DNA from: Sulfurospirillaceae bacterium
GTDB taxonomy: Bacteria > Campylobacterota > Campylobacteria > Campylobacterales > Sulfurospirillaceae
Assembly (NCBI GenBank): GCA_028684065.1
Contig: JAQUGO010000010.1
Location: 17,948 to 81,947, forward strand
Direction of reading: 5' to 3'
Length of the DNA: 64,000 nucleotides
This document shows positions 8,731-17,307 of this stretch, in pieces. The notes under the pieces were generated by a model, which was not told the DNA's origin, did no database searches, and saw nothing but the letters and a program-made list of their open reading frames with translations. Made by a program: the position numbers and the translations under genes. The first letter of the stretch is position 1; the number at the start of each line of letters is the position of its first letter.

Positions 8731-9676
8731 GCGTTGTTTTCTTGAATTTTTGTTTACATGTAAAGCGCTTTAATTTTTGAATAATCAATGTTGGATTGAA
8801 TACAATGGCTAATAAGAAATAGCTTAGTTTACATATAGTGTGATGACTCCATTCAGAAAAAACTGCTCGAGAATACATACTATTACTAATCTTTTCGAAA
8901 AAACTTTGTTCATAGTCCACCGTAGAAAGGACAAGTCCTTTGTTAATAAAAGACACATCCTGGTCATATAAAGATTTCATAAAAGCACAATAAGCATTTG
9001 TTGTATTGAGTATCATCAATGCCCGTTTACTTTGCGTGATACTTCCACTATCCACTTGATAGTAGGTTAAGGGTTGATTGATATTACTCATTTTACCTAG
9101 CATACTGTATCGACACCATAACTCATAGTCTTCGCAATACAGAGCCTTTTTATTGTACCGTAATACAGTTTTACGAAACATCACGCTGGGATGAAAAAAA
9201 GGATTTTTTGCTTCCATTAACAACTCCCTAATGGCCTCATCCGTTTGTGCTACATGCAGTGTCGTTATGCTCTTTCCCACCTCATTCACAATATACATTT
9301 CACTACCGCACAATACTAAGTTTTCATCCGTATCAAAAAGATTTTTTTGCATTTCTAACTTTTGAACATCCCACCAATCACCCACATCAATACGTGCAAT
9401 CAAATCAGCCTTAGAAGCATCTAAGCCTTTGTTTAAAGAGGTAATCAGCCCTAAATTGCATCTGTTTTCAATAAGTTTAATACGAACATCTTTTTTTTGC
9501 CACGCAAGCAATATACTACGCGTCATCTCCAAGTCGTCATCTTGAATGATGATAAACTCAAAATCACACATACTTTGTTCTAATACAGACACAATTGTTT
9601 TGTCTAAATGCTCAAGCTTAGGATGATACACACTCATGATGATAGAAAGAGAGGACGCTATCATAATCTTATCCAT
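8711..9676 (-). CDS. Glycosyltransferase family 2
   Basis: This 321-residue GT-A enzyme starts SSLSIIMSVYHPKLEHLDKTI, with the GT2 acidic motif in ARIDVGDWW (residues about 93-101) and a predicted acceptor region after YCEDYELWCRYS. In the analogous E. coli O86 locus the GT2 at this position (WbnJ) adds beta-1,3-galactose to GalNAc, making the type 3/core-1 disaccharide that is later fucosylated. That role is inferred from order and neighbours. It overlaps the GT11 gene by 16 bases. RFTCKQK near the C-terminus is encoded by an embedded TTACATGTAA. Confidence 0.87.
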   Translation of the reverse strand: MDKIMIASSLSIIMSVYHPKLEHLDKTIVSVLEQSMCDFEFIIIQDDDLEMTRSILLAWQKKDVRIKLIENRCNLGLITSLNKGLDASKADLIARIDVGDWWDVQKLEMQKNLFDTDENLVLCGSEMYIVNEVGKSITTLHVAQTDEAIRELLMEAKNPFFHPSVMFRKTVLRYNKKALYCEDYELWCRYSMLGKMSNINQPLTYYQVDSGSITQSKRALMILNTTNAYCAFMKSLYDQDVSFINKGLVLSTVDYEQSFFEKISNSMYSRAVFSEWSHHTICKLSYFLLAIVFNPTLIIQKLKRFTCKQKFKKTTHENHPS

Positions 9677-10518
9677 TCATCAGGAACGATGTCTTGACTT
9701 TGTGCTTGCATCTTTGCATTAGCAAACCACTGTTTAGGGGCAATAACTATTTTATGAGGATTTTGATTGAGCCAAGCACCCCACCAACTAAAACTACTAT
9801 TGGCTATGATATTATGCTGGCATAGGCTCATAAGATACATATCTTCATGAGGTGTTTGCCCCTCATCACAGATATAAAGAGCATTTTCTATGGGCATATT
9901 TTCTTTGACCCAAGCGATATCATCAGAAAAAATAACATACATTCGGTCTTGACAATATTCATTCAAATAATGCATTGCATTTTGATAATATTCTAGTGAG
10001 CAAAGTCCATGATAAGACTGCGCTGAAGCATTGAGATAATCTCCTCTTCTTACATGTAAAGAGATGCTATATGGGGCATACTCTATGAGCTGTTGTATTT
10101 TTTGAGTGTATGCTGACAATGGATTGCGCAGTTGAAATTGTTGCAATAATAATTCTTTAATATCTTTAAAATAGCGTTCTGTTTGAAAATAACCTTCAAT
10201 ATAAACACTATCATTGGGGCTAGCTAACAATGGAGAAAAAAGTAGCGTTTTCTCCGTTATATAATGCTTCGCTGGTATATTAAAACGATTAAAAAATTTA
10301 CGCAATAATCCATTTACGTTAAAAGCTTTCAAATCATCTATGCTAGCCGATTCTAAATCAATACCATAATACTCTAGTCCAAAACCATGATGCGCAGTAT
10401 TTTTTTGAATAAATGAAAGGTCTAACTTTACAGCATATCCTTTTGCATGTAAAGCTTTGGCATAGGCGTATTGAAACATTTGGTTACCAAGCCCACCCAT
10501 GATTTTAATGACTATCAT
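9661..10518 (-). CDS. Alpha-1,2-fucosyltransferase (GT11)
   Basis: Transfers L-fucose from GDP-Fuc in alpha-1,2 linkage to a galactose, creating an H-type epitope. GT11 hallmarks are clear in the 285 residues: GGLGNQMFQYAYA at 8-20, SLHVRRGDY (donor-binding HxRRGDY) near 155, and the C-terminal IIANSSFSWWGAWL. It lies between the GT2 and methyltransferase genes, overlapping both, downstream of the GDP-fucose operon that would feed it. Family assignment is firm. The acceptor (Gal-beta-1,3-GalNAc) is inferred from the neighbouring GT4/GT2/GT6 set. Confidence 0.93.
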   Translation of the reverse strand: MIVIKIMGGLGNQMFQYAYAKALHAKGYAVKLDLSFIQKNTAHHGFGLEYYGIDLESASIDDLKAFNVNGLLRKFFNRFNIPAKHYITEKTLLFSPLLASPNDSVYIEGYFQTERYFKDIKELLLQQFQLRNPLSAYTQKIQQLIEYAPYSISLHVRRGDYLNASAQSYHGLCSLEYYQNAMHYLNEYCQDRMYVIFSDDIAWVKENMPIENALYICDEGQTPHEDMYLMSLCQHNIIANSSFSWWGAWLNQNPHKIVIAPKQWFANAKMQAQSQDIVPDEWIRL

Positions 10519-11243
10519 AGCACTATTCCAAATCGTAAATATAGTATTTGCAGAACATTATTAATGTTTAATAATTTTTTGCACTTCTTGATAGTTTCGC
10601 ACGCAATTGTATTTTGAGGCATTTTCGGCTTTGTATCTTTTTTATCTATATGACCCAGCAACTGCTCAACACTCTGTACCTTTTCATAAGCAATAGTATC
10701 TTCCCATTCAAAACCAAAAAACATCGTATCAGGATTACATGTAATAAATGGCATCTTAGAATTGGATTGTTCTAGCATTTTTAGAACCTCTTGATAGGCA
10801 AATCCAGCAAAATTCTCTTCTTTTTTTTCTAAAAATAATAGTTTATTGTTATTATCAACGTCTACAAAAGAAAGATGATGTTCAATATTAGTCAGCACTT
10901 CATAAGTAAATAAAGGAACTTCTATATATCCCCTAGAAGCTACTCTCATTAATTCTTTAATAAAAATATCTAATTGATTTAAAGGGATATGTTCCAAAAC
11001 ATGAGAACATATCACATAATCAAACTCTTTATCCTTAAAAGGGAAAAGCTCTCCTGTGTAATAAACGATCTCTTTTTTGAGATTTCTTTTTTCTGTGCCA
11101 CCTGCTTGAAGCTTTGCTAGCTCATCATTTTCATAGATTTTTTCTAGTAATACATTAGACCTATAAAAAGGCGTATTTCCTGGTCCTACTTCTAAGACCT
11201 TGTCTTTTTTTTGAATACCTTTTATTTTTTCAGGGAAAAACAT
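10515..11243 (-). CDS. SAM-dependent class I methyltransferase
   Basis: A 242-residue protein with a class I methyltransferase core: motif I KVLEVGPGNTPFY (residues 16-28), an acidic ribose-binding region, and FDYVICSHVLEHIPL as the post-II/motif III segment typical of Methyltransf_11. The C-terminal 60 residues are not obviously conserved. Its place between the GT11 and GT6 genes, with a 4-base overlap, suggests it methylates a sugar or is a processing enzyme of the same glycan. Target unknown. Confidence 0.8.
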   Translation of the reverse strand: MFFPEKIKGIQKKDKVLEVGPGNTPFYRSNVLLEKIYENDELAKLQAGGTEKRNLKKEIVYYTGELFPFKDKEFDYVICSHVLEHIPLNQLDIFIKELMRVASRGYIEVPLFTYEVLTNIEHHLSFVDVDNNNKLLFLEKKEENFAGFAYQEVLKMLEQSNSKMPFITCNPDTMFFGFEWEDTIAYEKVQSVEQLLGHIDKKDTKPKMPQNTIACETIKKCKKLLNINNVLQILYLRFGIVL

Positions 11244-11253
11244 TGTTTCTCTT

Positions 11254-12048
11254 TTATTTTATATAGCATTTATACCTAGCCATTAGCCCAATAATATACT
11301 CTTTGCACCAAGAAATAAAGGAATTCGTAGTGTAAAATTTGATGGTATTAACATTAATAATATTGGGTTTATGAATTAAAAGGATTTTGGGTTTATAAGG
11401 CAAATTTCTACCTTCAGGATATAAGTAAGCAGGCTCCAATATATTCACATTGTGCTCTAATTGCTGAATTTCAAGATTTAAATATGCATTCCAATAACTC
11501 TCATCGTGCCAAAGAGCCATCAAACCATTATCCAAATCTTTTTCAATAGCTTGCAATAATTGCAAAGACATCTTCAAAAAGTCATCCCTGCGCCCACCGC
11601 AAATTCCACCCGCAAAGTAATATTTTCCTTTCTCAACATAAGCCATAGAAGATTTACGTCTCTCATAGGTAAAATCAGGTTCTACTTTATTATAAAAGCC
11701 TGGATGCAAACAAGCCACAAGTTTTTTATCTATACCAAAAAACTCTTCCAAACTCACATCAACGATAAACTGACAATTTGCATTAAAAAATACTATATAA
11801 TCAAAATTTGCCAATTGCTCTTTAATACGTGAAAACATACGATAACGATACAACGTATTGAAAGGCCAACCTAAATTATCTTGATGAATAATTGTCAGAG
11901 TATTATTTGTCTCAAATTTTTTGGTATCGGTAAATACAAAATAATGTTTTTGTACATCTTTACAAAAATGTTTTTCGCAAGAGCTGTAAAAATCTGACCA
12001 AAATTTATAATATTCTCCTGTACAGATATATAAAATTGCTATCTTCAA
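11254..12048 (-). CDS. Glycosyltransferase family 6 (ABO blood-group-type alpha-1,3-Gal/GalNAc transferase)
   Basis: GT6 enzymes transfer Gal or GalNAc in alpha-1,3 linkage to a galactose, often one carrying alpha-1,2-fucose (blood groups A and B). FFNANCQF has the NxN that replaces the mammalian DxD in bacterial members. YYFAGGICGGRRDDFL and WHDESYWNAYLN match the donor/acceptor-site segments, including the HDES motif. I place the start at TTG 12048, whose bases overlap the upstream TGA, with GGAAG upstream; this gives 264 residues beginning at KIAILYICTGEYY, where the family starts. A longer reading from 12138 would add 30 unrelated residues. Donor (Gal or GalNAc) is undetermined. Confidence 0.92.
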   Translation of the reverse strand: MKIAILYICTGEYYKFWSDFYSSCEKHFCKDVQKHYFVFTDTKKFETNNTLTIIHQDNLGWPFNTLYRYRMFSRIKEQLANFDYIVFFNANCQFIVDVSLEEFFGIDKKLVACLHPGFYNKVEPDFTYERRKSSMAYVEKGKYYFAGGICGGRRDDFLKMSLQLLQAIEKDLDNGLMALWHDESYWNAYLNLEIQQLEHNVNILEPAYLYPEGRNLPYKPKILLIHKPNIINVNTIKFYTTNSFISWCKEYIIGLMARYKCYIK

Positions 12049-12920
12049 AGTTTTTTCTTCCAGCAAGGTAATAGAAGTTTTATAATCACTCTTATAAAAC
12101 TTATTCGCTTTAGTGTACAAAAGCAAATTGATGGCCATAAGTATTGTATTATTGCTTTATACTTGTAACATAAAGCCGTATTTGAAAGCCATCGTAAATT
12201 CCATTTACATATTGCTTGTGCATATGAAGGTTCATTTTTATAGAGATTTAAAATATTTCTTTCTGCTTCTTGCATTTTTAATATATTAGACGATAAATGA
12301 TTATCGTGTTTTCTATAATAACTCAAAAACTCATTACAAAATCCTATTTCATAACACTTTGCTATTTTTAACCACATTTGAAAATCTTCAATATAACCCT
12401 CATCATAATCAAATTGCATATACACTTCTTTATTGATTAAAACACTAACACTGTTGATAAAAAAATCTCCCATCAAAAGCTCTTCGAAAATCCTTCCAGA
12501 TTTATAGCATTCTTCAATTTTCATCAATTTATTACTATTATTATCTACAATAGTAATTTTTGAATACACCATGGCATATTGAGGATTATGTTCTAAAAAA
12601 CCAACTAACTTTTCAATTTTTTCACAATGAAAGTAATCATCTGATGCAAGTAATGCAATATATTTACCCTTTGCTTTTTGCCTTAATATTTTTAATGTTG
12701 GGATGATTCCTTTATTTTCTTGAAGTGACAAATTAAAATTATACTTTTTGTGAAGTTCGCGTAAAATATCGGTTGTCTTATCAGAAGACCCATCATCAAC
12801 AATGATTAATTCAATATTATTATAAGTTTGATTCACAACGCTTAATACTGCTTCTTTTATATAGCTTTCATGGTTATATGAAGGTATTAAAACACTTACC
12901 AATGGTTCAGTTTTTCGCAA
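12045..12920 (-). CDS. Glycosyltransferase family 2
   Basis: A 291-residue GT-A enzyme with classical GT2 motifs: VSVLIPSYNHESYIKEAVLS at residues 8-27, LIIVDDGSSDKT near 37-48, and the DxD-like LLASDDYF. The C-terminal part is lysine-rich with hydrophobic stretches, suggesting peripheral membrane attachment. It sits between the wzx-like flippase gene and the GT6 gene, overlapping each by a few bases. Its sugar is unknown; it could add a side branch or a backbone residue. This stretch appears more AT-rich than the nucleotide-sugar genes, as expected for exchangeable O-unit genes. Confidence 0.87.
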   Translation of the reverse strand: MRKTEPLVSVLIPSYNHESYIKEAVLSVVNQTYNNIELIIVDDGSSDKTTDILRELHKKYNFNLSLQENKGIIPTLKILRQKAKGKYIALLASDDYFHCEKIEKLVGFLEHNPQYAMVYSKITIVDNNSNKLMKIEECYKSGRIFEELLMGDFFINSVSVLINKEVYMQFDYDEGYIEDFQMWLKIAKCYEIGFCNEFLSYYRKHDNHLSSNILKMQEAERNILNLYKNEPSYAQAICKWNLRWLSNTALCYKYKAIIQYLWPSICFCTLKRISFIRVIIKLLLPCWKKKL

Positions 12921-14160
12921 ACAAGATTCCTCTAAAAAACCAGAATAAAAACGATGTATACATTAGCGATTTTATCATATATGCATAAGTAACACCTATT
13001 AATCCAAAATGATTAATACAAACTATAGAAAGCACGAAAAATAACAAATTAAACCCTATTTCTGAAAATATATATATTTTAGTCATTGTTTTTGCCAACA
13101 TTAAATAGCCTAATAAAACACCCATAACCTTAAAAACATCACCAATTAGCTGAAATTTAAATAATTCTTCCATAGCTAAAAAGTCCTTTGTAAATATAAA
13201 GACAATAATAAAATCTCTTAGAAAGAAGATGCTTATAGCCATTAATATTGTCAAAGGTATTACAACTTTATACCCAGCCCACAATTCTTTTTTTAAAAGT
13301 TTTATATCTTGCATTTCAGACAATCTAGGTAAAAAGTACATTGAAATGATTGAAACAATAATTGCCAAATAAATATCTGATATCCTCCACATTGCCTGCC
13401 ATAAACCAGTATCAACCCATGAACTTGTTTTACCAATATAATTTCGTATCAATATTTGTGTTGTTGGTACCGATATGGCAGAAGAAATTGCCATTAATGC
13501 AAAATTAAAAACATTTTTAAAATAAGTTGATTCAAACTTATACGTAAAATTTAATAATTTGAACCATTTTTTTTTCTTTAAAAAAAACAATGTTACTAAA
13601 AAAGCTAAAGATTGACTCAGCGTTAGACCTAACAATACTCCGTAAATTTGAAACCAATAAACCAATAAACCAATAGAACATAGTGACATTAAATACCCTG
13701 CTATTTGCAGGACAACTAACAAAGATATTTCTTTGAATCCATTTAAAATTGCTAAGAAAAAATTGTTGAAAACAAATAAAAAAATATTGAGTGAAAAAAA
13801 TAAAAATATTGATGAATACTGTTCTGTTCCAAATAAGACTATAGATAAATAGTCTTTAAAAAACAATATTAAACTTGATGAAATGAATGTAAGGACTAAT
13901 GAAACCTTTATTGCCGTGCTCCAATAAAAATTGAGCTGATTTTGATTAGATGAATATTCTGCTGTATGCTTTACAATACCTGTTTCTATTGTACCAACGC
14001 AAAGGCTCATGATCATTTGCATAAAGCTCTGAAACTGCCCCATAAAAGCAATGCCTATAGGCCCAGCATAGCTTGCTACTAACTTATTAGTAACAAGCCC
14101 CAAAACTAATCTACAAATAAAACCTATAGATACAATGAACGATACCTTAAATAAAGTCAT
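12907..14160 (-). CDS. wzx: O-antigen flippase, Wzx-like (MOP superfamily)
   Basis: About 417 residues with 11-12 strongly hydrophobic segments spread over the whole protein, as in Wzx/RfbX translocases that flip undecaprenyl-PP-linked O units to the periplasm. The N-terminal VTNKLVASYAGPIGIAFMGQFQSF resembles the conserved first loop of these transporters. ATG 14160 is preferred over TTG two codons upstream. It directly precedes the transferase run in transcription order. The region 13651-13674 holds three tandem AAACCAAT units. Paired with a WaaL-like ligase in the same locus, it supports a Wzx-dependent O-antigen route. Confidence 0.88.
   Translation of the reverse strand: MTLFKVSFIVSIGFICRLVLGLVTNKLVASYAGPIGIAFMGQFQSFMQMIMSLCVGTIETGIVKHTAEYSSNQNQLNFYWSTAIKVSLVLTFISSSLILFFKDYLSIVLFGTEQYSSIFLFFSLNIFLFVFNNFFLAILNGFKEISLLVVLQIAGYLMSLCSIGLLVYWFQIYGVLLGLTLSQSLAFLVTLFFLKKKKWFKLLNFTYKFESTYFKNVFNFALMAISSAISVPTTQILIRNYIGKTSSWVDTGLWQAMWRISDIYLAIIVSIISMYFLPRLSEMQDIKLLKKELWAGYKVVIPLTILMAISIFFLRDFIIVFIFTKDFLAMEELFKFQLIGDVFKVMGVLLGYLMLAKTMTKIYIFSEIGFNLLFFVLSIVCINHFGLIGVTYAYMIKSLMYTSFLFWFFRGILFAKN
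13651..13674. repeat. Tandem 8-base repeat (AAACCAAT x3) inside wzx
   Basis: Three perfect direct copies of AAACCAAT within the flippase gene encode a hydrophobic IGLLVYWF segment. Unit length is 8, so a copy-number change would frameshift the protein in mid-sequence and switch off flipping. It is the third non-triplet tandem repeat in a gene of this locus. Confidence 0.82.
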
Positions 14161-14203
14161 AGCCAATGAAAAAATTTAATATTTCTTGAAATGAAAAATT
14201 TCA

Positions 14204-15463
14204 TTACAATCGCCACGTAGGATTTTTTACAATCCCTTTGACATCAACGATAACACCACCTAGTTTTGCATAGCTAGCTTCTGAATACTCAACAAATTCT
14301 TGATGCCCAACTGCCACAACGATAGCATCGTATGTTTTATTACCCTCTAATGGATTTCCTACTAAATCATACCCATAGTACTTTTTTGCTTCTGCCTTAT
14401 CAACCCAAGGGTCATATACATCCACATGGCATTTAAAAGCTTCTAACTCCGTGATAATATCTACAACTTTAGTGTTACGAATATCGGGGCAATTTTCTTT
14501 AAAGGTTAAGCCTAAAACCAAAACATTTGCATCTTTAATTTTGGCATCATGCTCTATCATAAGTTTAATCGTTTTGTCGGCGATATATTTTCCCATACCA
14601 TTATTGATCTGGCGCGCTCCCAAAATAAGGTTGGGTTTATAACCCAATTCTTCGGACTTGTAGGTCAAATAATAAGGATCAACGCCGATGCAATGTCCAC
14701 CTACAAGGCCTGGTTTAAGTTTAATAAAATTCCACTTCGTAGCGGCCGCTTCAATGACTTCATTGGTGTCAATGCCCATGGTATTAAAAATAAGGGCTAG
14801 TTCATTGATAAGCGCGATATTGACATCTCTTTGAGTATTTTCGATAACTTTACTAGCTTCTGCTACTTTAATACTTGAAGCTTTATGCGTTCCAGCAAGG
14901 ATAATACTTCGGTACAAGGTATCAACTTTATCAGCGATTTCAGGCGTTGAACCAGATGTCACTTTCAAAATGTTTTTAACCGTATGTGTTTTATCCCCTG
15001 GATTAATACGCTCAGGAGAATAGCCCGCGTAAAAATCGCTGTTAAAAGTTAGCCCTGAAACTTTTTCGAGCACTGGCACACAAACTTCTTCGGTGACGCC
15101 TGGGTAAACTGTGCTTTCATAAATAACAATATCTTCTGTTTTGAGCACTTTTCCTACCGTTTCACTTGCCTTAACAAGCGGTGTCAAATCAGGACGATTG
15201 CTTGTATCGATAGGGGTAGGGACCGTCACAATAAAAATTGTGCATGTACGCAAATCTTCAAGATTGGTGCTGAAGTGAATACCATTCTTGATGGCTTCTT
15301 GCACCTCTGTAGCATCCAATTCCATCGTTCTATCATAACCTGCTCTGAGCTCATCAATACGTGTTTGAAAGATGTCAAATCCAACGACAGTATATTGTTT
15401 TGCAAATTCCACAGCGAGTGGAAGTCCCACATATCCAAGTCCAATAATTGCTATTTTATCCAT
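14204..15463 (-). CDS. UDP-N-acetylhexosamine 6-dehydrogenase (TviB/WbpO-like)
   Basis: Oxidises a UDP-HexNAc at C6 to the uronic acid with two NAD+. The 419 residues show the N-terminal Rossmann motif IIGLGYVGLPLAVEFAKQ, the central TVYPGVTEEVCVP with YSPERINPGDK, and the catalytic cysteine in GGHCIGVDPYYL, followed by the C-terminal UDP-binding domain (VLVLGLTFKENCPDIRNTK). It resembles the TviB/WbpO group that acts on UDP-GlcNAc/GalNAc rather than glucose-specific Ugd. It gives the locus a hexosaminuronic acid donor. Which glycan uses it is unknown. Confidence 0.92.
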   Translation of the reverse strand: MDKIAIIGLGYVGLPLAVEFAKQYTVVGFDIFQTRIDELRAGYDRTMELDATEVQEAIKNGIHFSTNLEDLRTCTIFIVTVPTPIDTSNRPDLTPLVKASETVGKVLKTEDIVIYESTVYPGVTEEVCVPVLEKVSGLTFNSDFYAGYSPERINPGDKTHTVKNILKVTSGSTPEIADKVDTLYRSIILAGTHKASSIKVAEASKVIENTQRDVNIALINELALIFNTMGIDTNEVIEAAATKWNFIKLKPGLVGGHCIGVDPYYLTYKSEELGYKPNLILGARQINNGMGKYIADKTIKLMIEHDAKIKDANVLVLGLTFKENCPDIRNTKVVDIITELEAFKCHVDVYDPWVDKAEAKKYYGYDLVGNPLEGNKTYDAIVVAVGHQEFVEYSEASYAKLGGVIVDVKGIVKNPTWRL

Positions 15464-15471
15464 AAATCATC

Positions 15472-16290
15472 CTAAAAATTTTCTTTCACTCTTAAAAAGC
15501 TTGGAAAACGTGGTTTACCACTTTGTGGTAACTCCTTGTATTGATACGTAATCGTCGTTCCAACAGCAGGAGGATTTCTTCTGAGCGTGTCAGATAAACC
15601 TGAGCCTATTTCAAAAACCACCCCATTACGCTTTTGACATGTAAGGCTTCCAGTCATATTATGATATTTTCCTTGCCCAGGTTTATAGCCTATCACTTCA
15701 CACTCTTCGTCGTAGAAACTTTTTACTTTTAAGGAGTTTTTATCACGTTTAGCGATATAAGAGGTAATAGGATTTCGTATAACCACTCCTTCACCACCCG
15801 CATTTTCAACCTCAGACAAAAAGGCCTTAAGATCTTTTTTACCTTTGCATGTACGCTGAGCTATAATATGTAAATAAGGTAAATCGTGCTGTTTTATATA
15901 GTTTTCAAGCACTGCTAATCGCTGCATTAAACCGCCCTTTGCATGCGGAACTTCAAAAATATTATAGGTGATTTGATGCCAACCAGCATGCGGTGTTTGT
16001 TGCCTAACAATCGAAAGAATATTTTGAAAATCCCCATGTTTACTCCACAGCTCGCCATCCAATTCAAAAGGTGGAAAGTCCTTGGTAAACCAAGCAGGTG
16101 CGTGAAGTTCAACGCCACCACGTGAAACAAGTTTCTTCCCATCCCAATAAGCCCTTACACCATCCAGTTTTTCACTCATCAGCCATCCCGTAACGTTTTG
16201 GCCTTTATACTCTTTTAGAAGCAACAGTTCGGGTGGCTCTGCATGTAAAAAAATTAATACGATGAAACAGCATGCAATGTATTTAAACAT
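15472..16290 (-). CDS. ligE: Periplasmic ATP-dependent DNA ligase (LigE type)
   Basis: Seals nicks in DNA using ATP. In the 272 residues, nucleotidyltransferase motifs are visible: I SEKLDGVRAYW with the adenylated lysine, III FELDGELW, IV GGEGVVIRNP and V SLKVKSF. A short OB-fold follows, with no HhH/BRCT domain, matching the minimal Lig E class. ATG 16290, overlapping the rfbB stop as TAATG, gives a clean signal peptide (MFKYIACCFIVLIFLHA), so the enzyme should act in the periplasm. An upstream start would bury that signal. Its place between rfbB and the UDP-HexNAc dehydrogenase gene is unexpected for a DNA enzyme. Confidence 0.93.
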   Translation of the reverse strand: MFKYIACCFIVLIFLHAEPPELLLLKEYKGQNVTGWLMSEKLDGVRAYWDGKKLVSRGGVELHAPAWFTKDFPPFELDGELWSKHGDFQNILSIVRQQTPHAGWHQITYNIFEVPHAKGGLMQRLAVLENYIKQHDLPYLHIIAQRTCKGKKDLKAFLSEVENAGGEGVVIRNPITSYIAKRDKNSLKVKSFYDEECEVIGYKPGQGKYHNMTGSLTCQKRNGVVFEIGSGLSDTLRRNPPAVGTTITYQYKELPQSGKPRFPSFLRVKENF

Positions 16291-17306
16291 TAAACGTGAC
16301 TTCTGTACTTTTGAAGATACCACGCAATCGTCTTCACAATACCACTTTCAAAATTTTCCTCAGCTTCCCATCCAAGTTTTGTCTCTATTTTAGTTGCATC
16401 AATTGCATAACGTCTATCGTGCCCAGCTCTATCTTCCACAAAACTGATTAACGCTTTATATGAACCCTCATGGGGCACCATTGTGTCAAGCACTTCACAG
16501 ATTTTATGGGCGATGTAGAGATTGTCTCGCTCGTTTCGTCCACCAATGTTATACACTTCGCCACTATTGCCCTCGTGGTATACCAAATCAATGCCTTTGC
16601 AGTGGTCTAGTACATACAACCAATCACGGATATTTTTTCCATCGCCATAAATAGGAATATTCTGCCCACTCAATGCTTTACGTATAATGGTAGGGATGAG
16701 TTTTTCATCGTGTTGTTTTGGACCGTAGTTGTTAGAACAATTGGTAATAACTGTATTCATTCCATACGTATGATGATACGCTCGCACTATCATATCACTC
16801 CCCGCTTTAGACGCAGAGTAAGGTGAATTGGGAGCATAAGGTGTACTTTCTGTAAAAAATCCTGTCTCTCCAAGCGTACCATAAACTTCATCGGTGGAAA
16901 TGTGGTGAAAACGGCACTCTTCATAACCTTCTTTACGAATAAAAGGCTTTTCCATCCAATATTTGTACGCCACATCAATCAAAGTAAATGTACCATTGAC
17001 ATTGGTTTCAACAAAGACACCAGGATTTTTAATGGAATTGTCCACGTGGCTTTCTGCCGCAAAGTGAATAACGCCTTGGATATCAAATTCATTGAAAAGG
17101 TTTTCAACGACATTTCTATCGCGAATATCGCCTTGCACAAAAGTATAACGCTTATTTTCGGCAACTTCATTAAGATTTTCAAGATTACCAGCATAAGTTA
17201 AAAGGTCTAAATTCACCAAACCATAATGCTCATACTTTTCTAAAAAATAAGGCACAAAGTTTGAACCGATAAAGCCTGCACAGCCCGTTACTAAAATATT
17301 CTTCAT
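16290..17306 (-). CDS. rfbB: dTDP-glucose 4,6-dehydratase
   Basis: Second step of dTDP-rhamnose and other dTDP-6-deoxyhexose pathways, making dTDP-4-keto-6-deoxyglucose. The 338-residue SDR has TGCAGFIGSNF at residues 7-17, the catalytic STDEVYG segment, and YSASKAGSD with YxxxK. It lies 1 base after rfbA. Its product can feed both RfbC/RfbD (rhamnose) and the FdtA/QdtA-type ketoisomerase at 26540, so this gene sits at a branch point serving both halves of the locus. Confidence 0.96.
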   Translation of the reverse strand: MKNILVTGCAGFIGSNFVPYFLEKYEHYGLVNLDLLTYAGNLENLNEVAENKRYTFVQGDIRDRNVVENLFNEFDIQGVIHFAAESHVDNSIKNPGVFVETNVNGTFTLIDVAYKYWMEKPFIRKEGYEECRFHHISTDEVYGTLGETGFFTESTPYAPNSPYSASKAGSDMIVRAYHHTYGMNTVITNCSNNYGPKQHDEKLIPTIIRKALSGQNIPIYGDGKNIRDWLYVLDHCKGIDLVYHEGNSGEVYNIGGRNERDNLYIAHKICEVLDTMVPHEGSYKALISFVEDRAGHDRRYAIDATKIETKLGWEAEENFESGIVKTIAWYLQKYRSHV

Positions 17307-17307
17307 T

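Noticed and set aside
12049..12138. Extended N-terminus of the GT6 protein
   Set aside because: These 30 codons overlap the preceding GT2 gene in another frame; the TTG at 12048 fits both the overlap pattern and the family start.
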